Assembly: GCF_036898095.1 (NCBI RefSeq)
Contig: NC_090768.1
Location: forward strand, 47,253,420 to 47,317,419
DNA from: Palaemon carinicauda
Lineage: Eukaryota; Arthropoda; Malacostraca; Decapoda; Palaemonidae
DNA length: 64,000 bases
Direction: 5' to 3'
The translations under genes and the position numbers were made by a program. The notes below the pieces were generated by a model. It ran no database searches, was not told the origin of the DNA, and saw only the letters and a program-made list of their open reading frames with translations. Numbering within the stretch: position 1 is the stretch's first letter; each line of letters opens with the position of its first letter. Below, one piece after another: positions 32,601 to 43,307 of the stretch.

Positions 32601-35600
32601 AGTACTGTATTTCTTGATAATAACACGAAAAGCGCTAAGAAAAAAGTGCATTCTTAGAGTAGGTCTTTTTTAGCCAACATGAAGATAATTTGACATATAA
32701 GTAACTTAATACTTTTGAAAAAAAAAAAAAATTAACCAAGAAATTTGACTATTGTTTAGTGTATTGAAGTTGGTTGACTAAAAGTGTATAGGAATATGGC
32801 AGATACTCTGAAGTGTAGCAAGCACAAAGTCCCCCCAATCCAAGATGAGCAATTCCAGTGGGGTGAGATGCAGGAAGTACTGTAAATAGTTTCATTGGAA
32901 AGTCTTCAACACTTGAGTTTAGTATGTGTGACAGGGTCTTCAAAACTATTTGGGGGTGATTGTACTTTGTTGAAATAGAACAATGGTGATATACGGTAGT
33001 TTTAAGTGAAAGCTGTGATTAACATAAAAAAATTTTGAGCTTTTAGTTTACCACATTTTCTAAAATAAAGGTGAAGATGAAATCCTGAGTATTAGTCCTG
33101 AAGTCTTGGTATTTTCCTCACAAGAATATGTTATAGTTAAGTTATTATTTGTGTGACATTTGATTATAAAAATGTGATATTTGAGAAATTTTAGTATTTG
33201 TAGATTAAGAACTATGCTCTTGACCCCTCCATTTAAGAAGAGAATTTTTTCTGCTAAGTATTAAGTCATGATTAGAATCTTATTTGGTGTGCAATTTATA
33301 AATTTAAGGAAAACATTACATTGCCTTTTTATGTACAGTACCCATATCAAAAGAGGTAACAGCTTTTTCATTACCTTCAAAATACTGGGAATTGAATTCC
33401 TGAAATCTCTTTAACTTACATGAACTTGCATATGTCATAAATTTTTAACCTGAATTTGCAGTGAAAATATATTTATGATGAGCTGTTTTACAATATTTGA
33501 TATAAGTTATCATCACCTTTTTTAAGTTTTTCAATGTTTGGTATGTGTATGATTGCTGATGTCATACATGTACATCTGTATTTAAATTTAAAAGTTTAAT
33601 AAATATTTAATTCTCTAAAACAGGTATGTAGTAATGTAGTATGTAAACTTATAAAGCATGAATTATTTATTTTTACAAATTTGTATTTGAATTTAGTGGT
33701 AGCGGTGATGTCCTGTTCTTTTCCTACAGATTTGTGGTAAGGGATTTTGTACTGAAATATTATTCTAGAAGGATTTTGATATATTAACATTCTTTTCACT
33801 TGAGTGTGGTAATAACTTTAGTTTTGAATGACAATGCTGGAAGTTATTTTTTAAAGGGACTAGTATATTCAATACTTTTCTTCTAGAGTAATACTAAAGA
33901 ATAAATATATTTCTTGTATGTTTTTCATGAAAAAGGGCATGGCCTGGCTGGAGGTGAAATGTAGAACTTAGAAATTGTCAAGTTTTTAATTTTATATTGC
34001 AGTTTCTTCTATATGTGTAAGCACATGGTCAGGTTAATTCATTAAGTGATTTGTGGTGTAAGAAGACTAAGTTTTCAGTATAAACTATGAATGCAAGTGG
34101 AATGGTTACTGATACAGTATAGTATGAAGTATTGACTCTACTGCATAAATATAATGGCATTTAATTTAGGCCACAAAGCTCAAGTTTACTGTATAGCTGA
34201 GTATTTGAAATCCAGAGTTTCTCTTTGGGAAATACATAACAATTCCTTTCCAAGGAGTTTGTACTGGATCATTTTCAATTTTTACATTTCATTATGGAAA
34301 TTTTCTACTGTTTCTTTTTAAATTTCTGTATAGATTCCTATAATTTCATATTTGAAGCCATAAACATAAGGGGCCTAATGTTTCTGTTTTTAAGTAGTTA
34401 ATCAATCCATTGGCAGTAGTATTATATTTGAGAAAAATAATTCAATTTATCAAAAGTAATCTTGGCATTGAAATCTTTGGTATTTTTGTTTTAACTGATT
34501 TCTTAATTTTGCTTGGAATGGCATGTTATAATGAAGAAAATTGTCATAATAAGAATTTTTCTGTGTGCTGTTACATAGCATTGGGGAGTTGTGTTTCCTG
34601 AAGACAGTATGGGAAGATGTTAAACTTTTTACACTACATATATCTTAAACTAGAGTTTATTTGGATTTGTAGTCTAATAATTTGAAGTGTGTTGATCTGG
34701 ATTTCATTTACTTTTATACATGATCAAGTAATTCCATTGTTTGAGTGAAGTACTGTATAAGGTTAGGTGAAATATGCATGTATTGTTCTAAAGTATTTTG
34801 TGAATGTTATAACCAGGAAATTGGAAGTAAATCTCTCTAGTACAGATATTGAAGAACTTGAAAGGAAGCACTGTTTGAATAGAACATTGTCTATTGGTTT
34901 TAGAGAATGTGAAATCCTTAGAGTTTAACTGTCTGTACTTGCTTTTACATGTTCTTTGCATCTTAAATGCATTGAAATTTTGAATGTTGGATTTGACATA
35001 ATTACACTGTGAAATGTTTTATCGCAGTGCATGAAGTTGTTAATTCAACATACTTATCTGTTCTGACATGCCTAGCATTTAAGGACCAGCAGAAAATTTG
35101 AGTATTGAATGCTTCATGCTATAGAGAATCAAATCTTTAGGGAGTCATTTGTTTTCCCAGTTATATGGGAAAAATTAGTGTTAAAATCTTGACTACCTCC
35201 ATGTCCCCTTCATCCTCCTTTTCACTGTCTTCCTCATCATGTTTGTGGCTCAGAAATTGGGCCTTTTCAGGCCGTGCTGTACATTTAATATCACTTATTT
35301 TCATCTCTTTAATACCCTTCTTATTGTAGTCTCCTTGAAGCTTTACCTTCTTTTCACTTCACACTTCCTTTGATGACCCTCATGTCATGATGAATATTTG
35401 CTTAGAGAAGTTTTGGCTGTAGGCAGGTAGATCATTTTAATGTTAAGTCTGTTAGAGGAAAGAGAAAGTGGTACTTGTAAACTTAGTACTTTTCATGTGA
35501 GCACAAAGAATTATTTTGTTTATAATTAAAACGATAACAATAAAATTTGTTTAATATCCTTTTATTAAATGATTAAAAATTACAGTACAATTACAGTATA

Positions 35601-36060
35601 GTATTGTTTTATAAGTAGGTGCTAAAAGATTAACGTGTTCTTTGGTTTTGTTCAGTTACACTATAGGTACAGTATTCTCATTTTCTATTCTGCCAAGTGG
35701 TATTTCATTTTTATTACTGTACTTATAGATTTGTATAGTTTTCTTCCATTCTAATAGGTCCCTTCCTATCTAACTGACTTTTTTTTTTTTTAATACATCT
35801 ACTTAGCTCCTGATTTACCTTTATTGTAGGAACAAATCCTTCATGCAACCTTTTGAGAATCAAGAAATCTGACTTGTGGGTATTATTTGATATAGAGAAA
35901 GTTTTAAACGCTGAAACGTGCCGATGCACTTTGTATTTGCTAATCATTATTTGAGAGTCAAGATTTTTATAAATGGTTACTTAGTAGTGACAGCAAGGAA
36001 GATTTCAAGGTGGTTGATTTTATATTGAAGTAACTGAATTGGATTAAGGAAGCCGCACAG
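29700..36060 (+). other. SEC63 3'UTR and gene-free AT-rich stretch
   Basis: After the SEC63 stop there are 6.3 kb without a convincing coding frame. Candidate aataaa polyadenylation words occur near 33598 and 33900, but I cannot tell where the transcript ends. A short minus-strand acidic open stretch (about 35160-35340, with FLSHKHDEEDSEKEDEGDME) is the only coding-like piece, and I cannot assign it. Confidence 0.6.
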
Positions 36061-36065
36061 GGTAA

Positions 36066-36260
36066 TGTATTAGCGCCGTCAGTGCGTATCAAGCGGTGCA
36101 CTGTAGGCATTTCTTGGGATTTAGCAGCGTTCTTTTGGCCCTAAGTTGCACTTGCTTTATACCTTCCTACTTTAAGTCTGTTCCTGCTTTCTCTCTTCCG
36201 TCTTGCTGTCTAGTCTCATAACGTTTCATCATGGTGTAAATGGAGGATTTTCCCATAGTT
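36066..36260 (+). repeat. Dispersed decapod repeat, truncated copy
   Basis: gccgtcagtgcgtatcaagc and ggtgcactgtaggcatttct match the start of the repeat at 13313. The 3' half is missing. Confidence 0.65.
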
Positions 36261-36288
36261 GCACCTGGGTCCCCAGTGTCCGACTATA

Positions 36289-36379
36289 CAGCCCAAATTC
36301 CTAATTGTTCTGACAGATACAAAACCTTCACTAGACAGCCCAAATTCCTAATTGTTCTGACAGATACAAAACCTTCTGC
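36289..36379. repeat. 47-bp tandem duplication
   Basis: Unit starting cagcccaaattcctaattg occurs at 36289 and 36336 without visible difference over about 41 bases. Confidence 0.88.
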
Positions 36380-36384
36380 TCCTT

Positions 36385-36560
36385 ATGTTGGAGGATAACA
36401 GGGGAGGTTGGGCTGTGGCACCTTAGCAGTACCAGCCAAACTCTTGCTGAATACCTCGTCAGGCTGGGAGGAGCGGAGAGAGGCAAGGTCGCCTTTTGCT
36501 CATTTGTTTGATGTCGGCCACCCCCTAAAATTGGGGTAAGTGCCTTGGTAAGTAGCAGTA
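36385..36560 (-). repeat. Dispersed hairpin repeat, inverted diverged copy
   Basis: Read on the minus strand it has cttaccccaattttagggg, gtggccgacatcaaacaaat and further on a match to agttcagctggtactgct of the copy at 25853-25998. Orientation opposite to the other two copies. Confidence 0.65.
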
Positions 36561-36899
36561 GAAGATTTCTCGGTCACTTAAGGTAATGGCTAACTTCTTA
36601 AAGGGTGTGAGAAGGATTGTAGATGTTTTACTTTGCAGATTTCTCATGAGTGGTATCTAATTTTCTGGTGAAGATTTTGGAACAGCTTCTTTGGCCTGAA
36701 ATGAAAATGTTGGAAGTGTTATCTTTTCTCAAATGTTACACAGTATCTGAGGATGGGAATCCCGACTTAAAGTTTCCAGCCAGTCGGAACAGGGACTGCC
36801 TCCCATCTAAGGATGAATTTCCTATGTAAAGGATGAGTGTTTCCTTATGTACTGAAACTATACTGTACAAAGCCAAGACCTTTACCCTGTTAGAGACGG

Positions 36900-38640
36900 A
36901 AACTTACGTGCGCACCTTGCTAACGTTTAGTGTCGGGTTGTCTCTCAGGAAAATTAATAGAGTAGAGGATAGGTTAGAGGAATTTGCTCAGACACTCACT
37001 TTAATAGAGTAGAGGATAGGTTAGAGTAGTTTGCTCAGACACTCGCTCACTAGAGCGAAGTGTCTGGGTTCTCTCTGTTGGATGTTAAAGTTTTATCGTT
37101 CAAGCATGCAAACACTCGACAGATTCCCAGAGGGGTTTCGCAAGTGAAGTTTTGTGAACTTGTTTGGCGAAGCTAGCACCGGCCAGTGTTATTGAACGCT
37201 GGCGAGCGTTGATTCACACCTGTAAAAGATGGGTATAGCTAAGGTGGCAAGTGTCTCACAACTTGCTACGAGTACTATGGTGAGCTACGAGTACTATGGT
37301 GAGTGAGCAACCTGGGTTGCTTACAGACCTTCGTCAGGCAGAGGAGCTCGCCCACCCACCTCACTAGCACTCAGTGGATGAGTGTGAAACACTGTAACAT
37401 GAATTCTCAGTGAGACTAGTCTTTACTAATACAGGCTGACATGTCACGAAGCAAGGTACTCATGCCCTCCTACCAGAGGAGGTATTTGCTTGCGAGGAGC
37501 TGAATAAGGCTGTGCTGAATTAGAAGAACAGCAGGTTCTCCCTCATTAGAGGTCAAACCGCGAGGTGCAAGTAGCGAAAAGCCTGGCCTGGCCTCACCAA
37601 ACTCAGCATTGTTGGTGTAGGCAATAACCGCAACATGTTATAGCCTACGGAACTTGTAGATGGGAGGCAGCGACAGCAAGCGGCCGGCAGGCATCACCAT
37701 CTGTGGCAATGGCCAAGAAAGGAAATTGCTCACAATACTCGTGCCCTGAGGCCACAATGGGAGAGGCGGAGACCACATCATCATCTTGTACCCTGAGGGT
37801 ATGGCAGTGAGAGGTAGGCTTGCGAGCAAGAGCAAGGTATTGATGAATCGATTACACACCTACAGACGCCCCCTAGGGGAAGGGGGTTGTGACCACTTCT
37901 GCAGTTGCCGAAGGACATCCTTCTTGCAAACGGGAAGACTGCCCGCTACCTGGAAGCAGACCTCTGAACAGCACATTCTGCTTCTCATCAATGAGCAGAG
38001 CAACTAGAGTTGAAGTTGGTATAGAGCGCTGCCTGTGAAACGTAGCCAAAGCTAGTTTCGAGATTCTACTCCGGAGCTGCAGGAATGAAAGCGAGCAAAA
38101 GCAAAGTGCGCTGTAGCTAAGGGCACGAGAACTCTACTGGTGCATTACCTCCAGCGTCTCGAAAGGGAAGACCGTGGTTAATCCCTGAGAAGGCCGTGAG
38201 CGCTCCCGCAGTGCCTTTAACTGTAGTATTCTCGAAAGCCATTCAGTAAACTGGGAGACCTGAATGCCCCAAGGCAGACAGGAGTTGCCACAAGCAGCAA
38301 CGAGAGATTTCACGTAGGAGGGCGCCGCTGCTTTACTAGAAGCAACGGCGTCTGCATGTAAGGGAAGTCCATGGGTCAAGGACATCGTTCTACTCGTTCG
38401 TCTTCTGTAGGAACCCGAACAGGTAGAGACAATGTAAAGTCAAATGCCAGTTTATTAAAGGTAAACGGGCCAAAATAAAAGGTGACTAGTTATTGCTAGT
38501 GCGTGTGTGAGCAGGGTGGTCGGTCCTACCCGCATAGTTACACCTCGTTCGAAGTCTTTTGGCTGGTTTCAGTTGTTGCTGAAATATATCTCCACAGTAA
38601 AAAGCTGAATTATTTGTATTTGGTGCTGGAACAAATGACA
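36900..38640 (-). mobile_element. DIRS-like relic fragment A
   Basis: Two sub-blocks recur at 40000-42340 in the same order: 37300-37490 matches 40480-40640 (cagaccttcgtca, gagctcgcccacc), and 37637-38090 matches 41461-41950 (tatagcctacgg.acttgt, cctgtgaaacgtagccaaag). On the minus strand 38134-38385 has a gag-like frame (LHADAVASSKAAAPSYVKSL). It ends at about 38640 in a terminal-repeat-like motif (gtgctggaacaaat). Eroded; the family assignment is inference. Confidence 0.5.
36955..37050. repeat. Second 47-bp tandem duplication
   Basis: agtagaggataggttagag recurs at 36961 and 37008, each followed by ttgctcagacactc. Same period as the 36289 duplication but unrelated sequence. A 19-bp duplication (gctacgagtactatggtga) lies at about 37263-37302. 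Confidence 0.85.
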
Positions 38641-39300
38641 AATTTAGAAATAATTTGTATTTTTCCTAACCATACAAACCTGAGCTCTTCACTATGGATA
38701 TATTGTTCAGGCATAGGTGGAAACTATCCATAAACTTTTTATGGGAGATAAGTAACCAGTCACTAGTTAGCATGGGGTGATAGAATAGCCACCCTGCTCA
38801 TACTCTCAGCTAGTAAATTGATCCACTTTTGAGTACTGGCACAACTTTCCTGGGGGACAGGTGATGGCGGGCCAAGTATGAGTTAAGAGCTAAGGTTTGC
38901 ATTGTTAGTAAAAACACAATTTACTTCCAAAGCTGCCATTTCTTCCTACACAAATACAAACCATTGGCTCTTTACTATGGAGACTCACCCTTAGGTGGGT
39001 GGAAGTCCAAAATCCAACTGGCTGAAAATTTGACCTGAGGTACGACTCTAAGTTTGTGCGAGCGTGAGAGGGGTACAATTGACAACATGTGAATTTGTGG
39101 TCTGATAAGCTGGGTCCCCTTACCCAGTATAAAAATAGAGGGGAGGTGCACAGTGCCCAGTTCTCTCGACTGTTTACCTTTTTCCCAGATTTCTGGGTAT
39201 TCCACCGTTTTATCGTTTTGTGAAGTGAACATTGGAGTGTGGTCAGCATTCGGACATTAAGCAGTCTGTGTGCTACATCTTGCCACAGTCCGCAAACTAC
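38641..39300. repeat. Terminal-repeat-like sequence between relics
   Basis: Two direct, diverged copies of a motif: accatacaaacctgagctct at 38670 and aatacaaaccattggctctt at 38947, each followed by actatgga. They look like ends of the same retroelement family as the neighbouring relics. No coding. Confidence 0.45.
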
Positions 39301-39379
39301 TACAACACTGCTTACCTCGGAGGGAAAGGCGGGGCCATCTCAATAGGGAAGGCCGCCCTCTCTCGAGGACAGAGGTTGA

Positions 39380-39990
39380 CCATGGGTTAACGGACTATGC
39401 TACTACTTGACGGCTGCTCGGAGGAAGCCATTCGAGTAGGAGCTTCGGAGGAAGGTTGGGAAGCGGAAGAAGTAGTTTTGGGTTTTTTCTGCTTCGAAGA
39501 AACCTTCGAAGGAGATGAGTCCCGCTTAGACTCCTCCTTTCGCTCACTGATGCCCATACCTTTCCCACTGGGAGGCAGACCACTCCCAGCATGCATTACA
39601 CTTATTGAAATGGTCACAGCATTGGCCCCCTACACAGAGGGCAAAGGTGGTGAGGATCAACATCCAACACAGGCATGAAAGTGTCGCAGGTGCGCCCCTC
39701 TGAACCAAGAGAGGTACGCATGGCTGATAGAAGAACTCAGCACACACGCTGAAAAGAGAAAAAGACAAAACAGTCCACAATGAAGAGGAGGAATAGCGGT
39801 AACATCCGAACCAAAAGCAAAGTGAAGTAGTCACAAGTGTGTGAGTGAGAAGGGTAGCTGGCTACCCCCCTACACTCCCGCTAACTAGCGGGGTGGGTTG
39901 TTAACTTGCTAAAATTCTAATGGCTCATCCTTTCGGCTTTGCCGAAAGTAATAACCCTATAAAATAGCATTGGTTTTTATTCCAGTTACG
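39380..39990 (-). pseudogene. DIRS-like gag relic with Cys motif, fragment C
   Basis: Minus-strand frame 39834-39544 contains CVGGQCCDHFNKCNACWEWS and then QWERYG; the Cys spacing resembles the Cys-rich N-terminus of element 1 gag. A one-base frame change leads into 39617-39387, a Ser/Lys-rich segment (KRDSSPSKVSSKQKKPKTTS). The upstream side at about 39830-39990 looks like the terminal repeat of fragments A and B. Truncated and non-functional. Confidence 0.55.
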
Positions 39991-39999
39991 GAACAACTT

Positions 40000-42345
40000 G
40001 GCGTCTAATGAGAACTTGTTGTGTCCCGGGGCACAATCATAGCATGCGGTCGGTAGTAAACCATATTTGCGGCAATAACCCAGAGGTTTTGCCTTAGTGA
40101 GGGCACATACCCCACCGAAGGAATTCGTTTGAGATGTTCATGGAGTTTTAACAAACACCTCAAGTTGTGTAAAACTCCTCCGGGAAGAGTTTCCCATGAA
40201 GAAGCGTAGTCTCGCCTGTAAGGGTTTGTTGGCCCCGAATACAGAGAACCCAAACATTTGGCAGGTTCATACTCACCGAATGCTGGCGAGCGTCTGCGAA
40301 CAATGGGGAGGGGAGCGTTGAATCTTACCTGTAAGGCTAGATACAGGTGATGTGAGAAAGTGTGCACTACTTAAGTAGTGAGCATTTGAGGAACAGTAAG
40401 CTACAGTTCTGTGCACTACCAGAGTAGCAAACCTGGCGAGTAAGGTCTTACAAACCCGCCATGGGTACTAAGGTGGGCAACCTGGATTGCTCGCAGACCT
40501 TCGTCAAGGCAGAAGAGCTCGCCCACCTATGTTGCTTGAGGTCAGTGGATGGGTGTGTAATACTGCGCGTGATTTTCCCGCAAAACTAAGGTCTTTGCAA
40601 AGTACTGTACTCATGCTCAACCCAACCTCCAAAGGGAGTCAGTGAGTAGCCTTCTATCACCCCTTGAAAGGGAACGAAAAAGGCTGTGCTACACCTGAAG
40701 TGAGAGACTGAAACCCATGAGGCACAGGTCCCAAAGGACCTGCCCTCACAAAGCTTTAACACCAAGGAAGGATGGGGGATACCATATACATACCACACTT
40801 TAGAATAATAAAATAACATATTCCTAAAGTAAATGATAAATGGCGCCGAAAGCCTGCCGCTTTCGGAACAATAAAAGCATGCAAATAATAAACGAAAACC
40901 GAGTGGAGACGCGAAATTCTCCAACACACAAAAAGGTGGTTACTCAACTTAGTAAATGAGGAAGAAGCTTTAGCATCCATGATAAAAAAAACACACAAAA
41001 AGCTAAGAAAACGAGCAGAAACTCTCCAAGCAAACGGCAAAGATGGCACTGCGAAGGGGAAGGGTTCAACAGGAAGCGTGTTAGTCATGGCACATCTTTG
41101 AGATCGGGAGTTGCAACGTGTCTCTCTCCCACGTATCCTACCCTATCCCTTATCTTTCGAGACAAGGTTAACTATTTGGGGAAGGATAACCATGGCTTGT
41201 CATTAACACGTCCCTGATTTATACACAATACTGTATCTCTCGGGATATTCGCTCCGGAGATAAAGAACTCTGTAAATACTTCTAAGGTAAATTTCTCTGG
41301 TATACCTGTATCACTCGCAGAAATATCTGAAGTAGAAGCGGCCAATGAGGAACTTCCATCAGGATGACATGACTATCTTGCCTAAAAATAGATTTTTCCT
41401 ATGTCAAATTTCATTCATTGTGCCCAAAGGCATGATATGATGTCAGCAATAATCCTGATGAGTTATAGCCTACAGGACTTGTCGATAGGAGAGGAGGCAT
41501 CTGCGGCAAAGACCCCAGGGAGAAGTTGCAATGAGACACTTTTAATACCCCGAGGGTCCGGCGGCGATGAGTAGGAACTGCAAGCAGTCACCTAACTCCT
41601 TCGTTGCTAAGCTCTGAAGAGCAACGTCGAGGCATGGACGAATCCCATTCCCACAGGATGAATCCCCTGAAGGGGAAAACCATACAGGTGAAGATAGTCT
41701 CTCCTCCAGACAGGGAAGGCTACCAACGTCTGTTGTCGTTGTTAGCAATTCTCCACACGTGGGAAGATTGCTGGACAATGGCTGGTGGAGGGGCTCTCCC
41801 TTGAAAGGGAAAGTTCTCCACCCCTGGATGCAAGCGAACCTCCAGGCTGCACTCTCTGCTTCCTGTCAACAAGCTGAGCTCAGGTTGAAGGTCGTCATTG
41901 ACTGTTACCTGTGAAACGTAGCCGAAGCTCGTTCCTGGGTTCACCCAGAAGGGGTTACCCGACAAGTCACTTCGAGGAGTTCTTGTCAGCAACTGCTCAT
42001 GCCCGCCTGCCGAAATAGAGCGAACGTCGGGCGAACGGAAGCTGATGCCAAAGACCCTTTTGTTAAGCTTTAGACCAGTTACTTTTAATCATAAACCGCT
42101 TGAAAGGTTTTGAGGGGAGAAAGACTACGTCTTTACTCTACTGAGCTGAAATAAAAAGTGACGGTTAGTCACTAGTGCTGGTTTTAGCGGGGTCTAGCCT
42201 ACCCCGCTCCACTCCTCCCCCAACTAGGGGAGGGTAGTTACACCTCACTAAACAGCTTTATCAGCTAGTTTCAGCTTCAATGAATTAAATACTCCAAAGT
42301 AAAGAGCGGAAGGTTTGTATGTTGCGCCGGAACAAATAATAAAAA
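40000..42345 (-). mobile_element. DIRS-like relic fragment B
   Basis: A longer, better preserved relative of fragment A, same orientation. Minus-strand 41992-41720 is coding-like (LEVRLHPGVENFPFQGRAPP), corresponding to a gag C-terminal part. It ends near 42345 with gttgcgccggaacaaat, the same terminal motif as fragment A. Other open frames (40367-40005, 40927-40586) lack recognisable domains. Confidence 0.5.
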
Positions 42346-42349
42346 AGGT

Positions 42350-42949
42350 TAAAATGGAGCCACGGTGTAGAAAAGATCATTTAAGGGACTTGATATATAG
42401 TACAGATTGGTATGATACTTTAATTTTACGTCAATTACAAGAACAATATATTTTTCCAAGTGGTTAGCTAGTATATTATATGCATTTCTGATACTTATTA
42501 CTGCTGAAAATCGCTAATTTTAGTGTTTTCCCATCCTAAAACTCAAGTTTCCCACTGGGATTGCACATTATTGTTTTAAATGGGTGACAGAAAAACTCAT
42601 AACAGGTGGGTTGTGACAATATTTACAATCAGAAATGTACAAAACATTAAGATAACAAGTTGAAAAATATATGGTTCATGTATTTCGCTAGAAATAAAAA
42701 ATATATTTACTGCAATATCCCTTGTGACACGGATTTCAGTGGATCTTTCCTAAAACAATTAGGTAACAAAATTTCCAATTCACGTTAAGATCCTTTCAAT
42801 ATATCCTATGGCAGTTTCTTTGCAAATGTGCTGCGCCGATTCTCTCCAATACCTAAAGGAATTTCCTGCAGGTCCTATGATCTTGAGGAACACTGCAACA
42901 TATCCAAGAAAACGTTGAAGAGGTTACATGTTTTCAAACAGCAATTCCT
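42350..42949. other. Flank of DIRS element 2
   Basis: AT-rich; no gene or repeat recognised. An open frame at 42828-43016 merely crosses the element boundary. Confidence 0.6.
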
Positions 42950-42950
42950 T

Positions 42951-43307
42951 TTTTTGGGCTCAAGCCATGGCGTCCTGATGGAAGGTTCCTTTTTGGTAGC
43001 TTCCTTGGGTAAATAACTACTAAGATATTCCCAGAGAATTTAACCACAGGTTATCACAGAATTCTAACTTCTGGAGCGAGTATCCTAAAGGTTTCCCTTT
43101 TAAGACATCGTATATCAACAGGGGACGCATGTATTAACGCGCCACATAGCTATCTACACCCCGAACAGAGTTAATGCTACGGTGTGTAAGGGCAGAGAAT
43201 AGCTGGGAGCCGTTCCATAGCTAATCTCATCCGTGGCTACTTTTGGTACTCGAGACGTAAACAAACGGGCGCCATTGCTTAAATGACGTCACGACCGTCT
43301 TCATCCT
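42951..43307 (+). repeat. Element 2 left inverted terminal repeat (357 bp)
   Basis: Inverted copy at 51404-51760. I find three mismatches (near 42981, the gctacgg/gcttcgg site near 43174, and the gccgtt/gccatt site near 43212). Contains the palindrome-like tgacgtca near 43284, a CRE-type word that could bind a bZIP activator. Confidence 0.93.

Noticed and set aside
35160..35340. Acidic minus-strand open stretch as an exon
   Set aside because: Too short, low complexity, upstream stop, no splice context I can support; mentioned only as coding-like.
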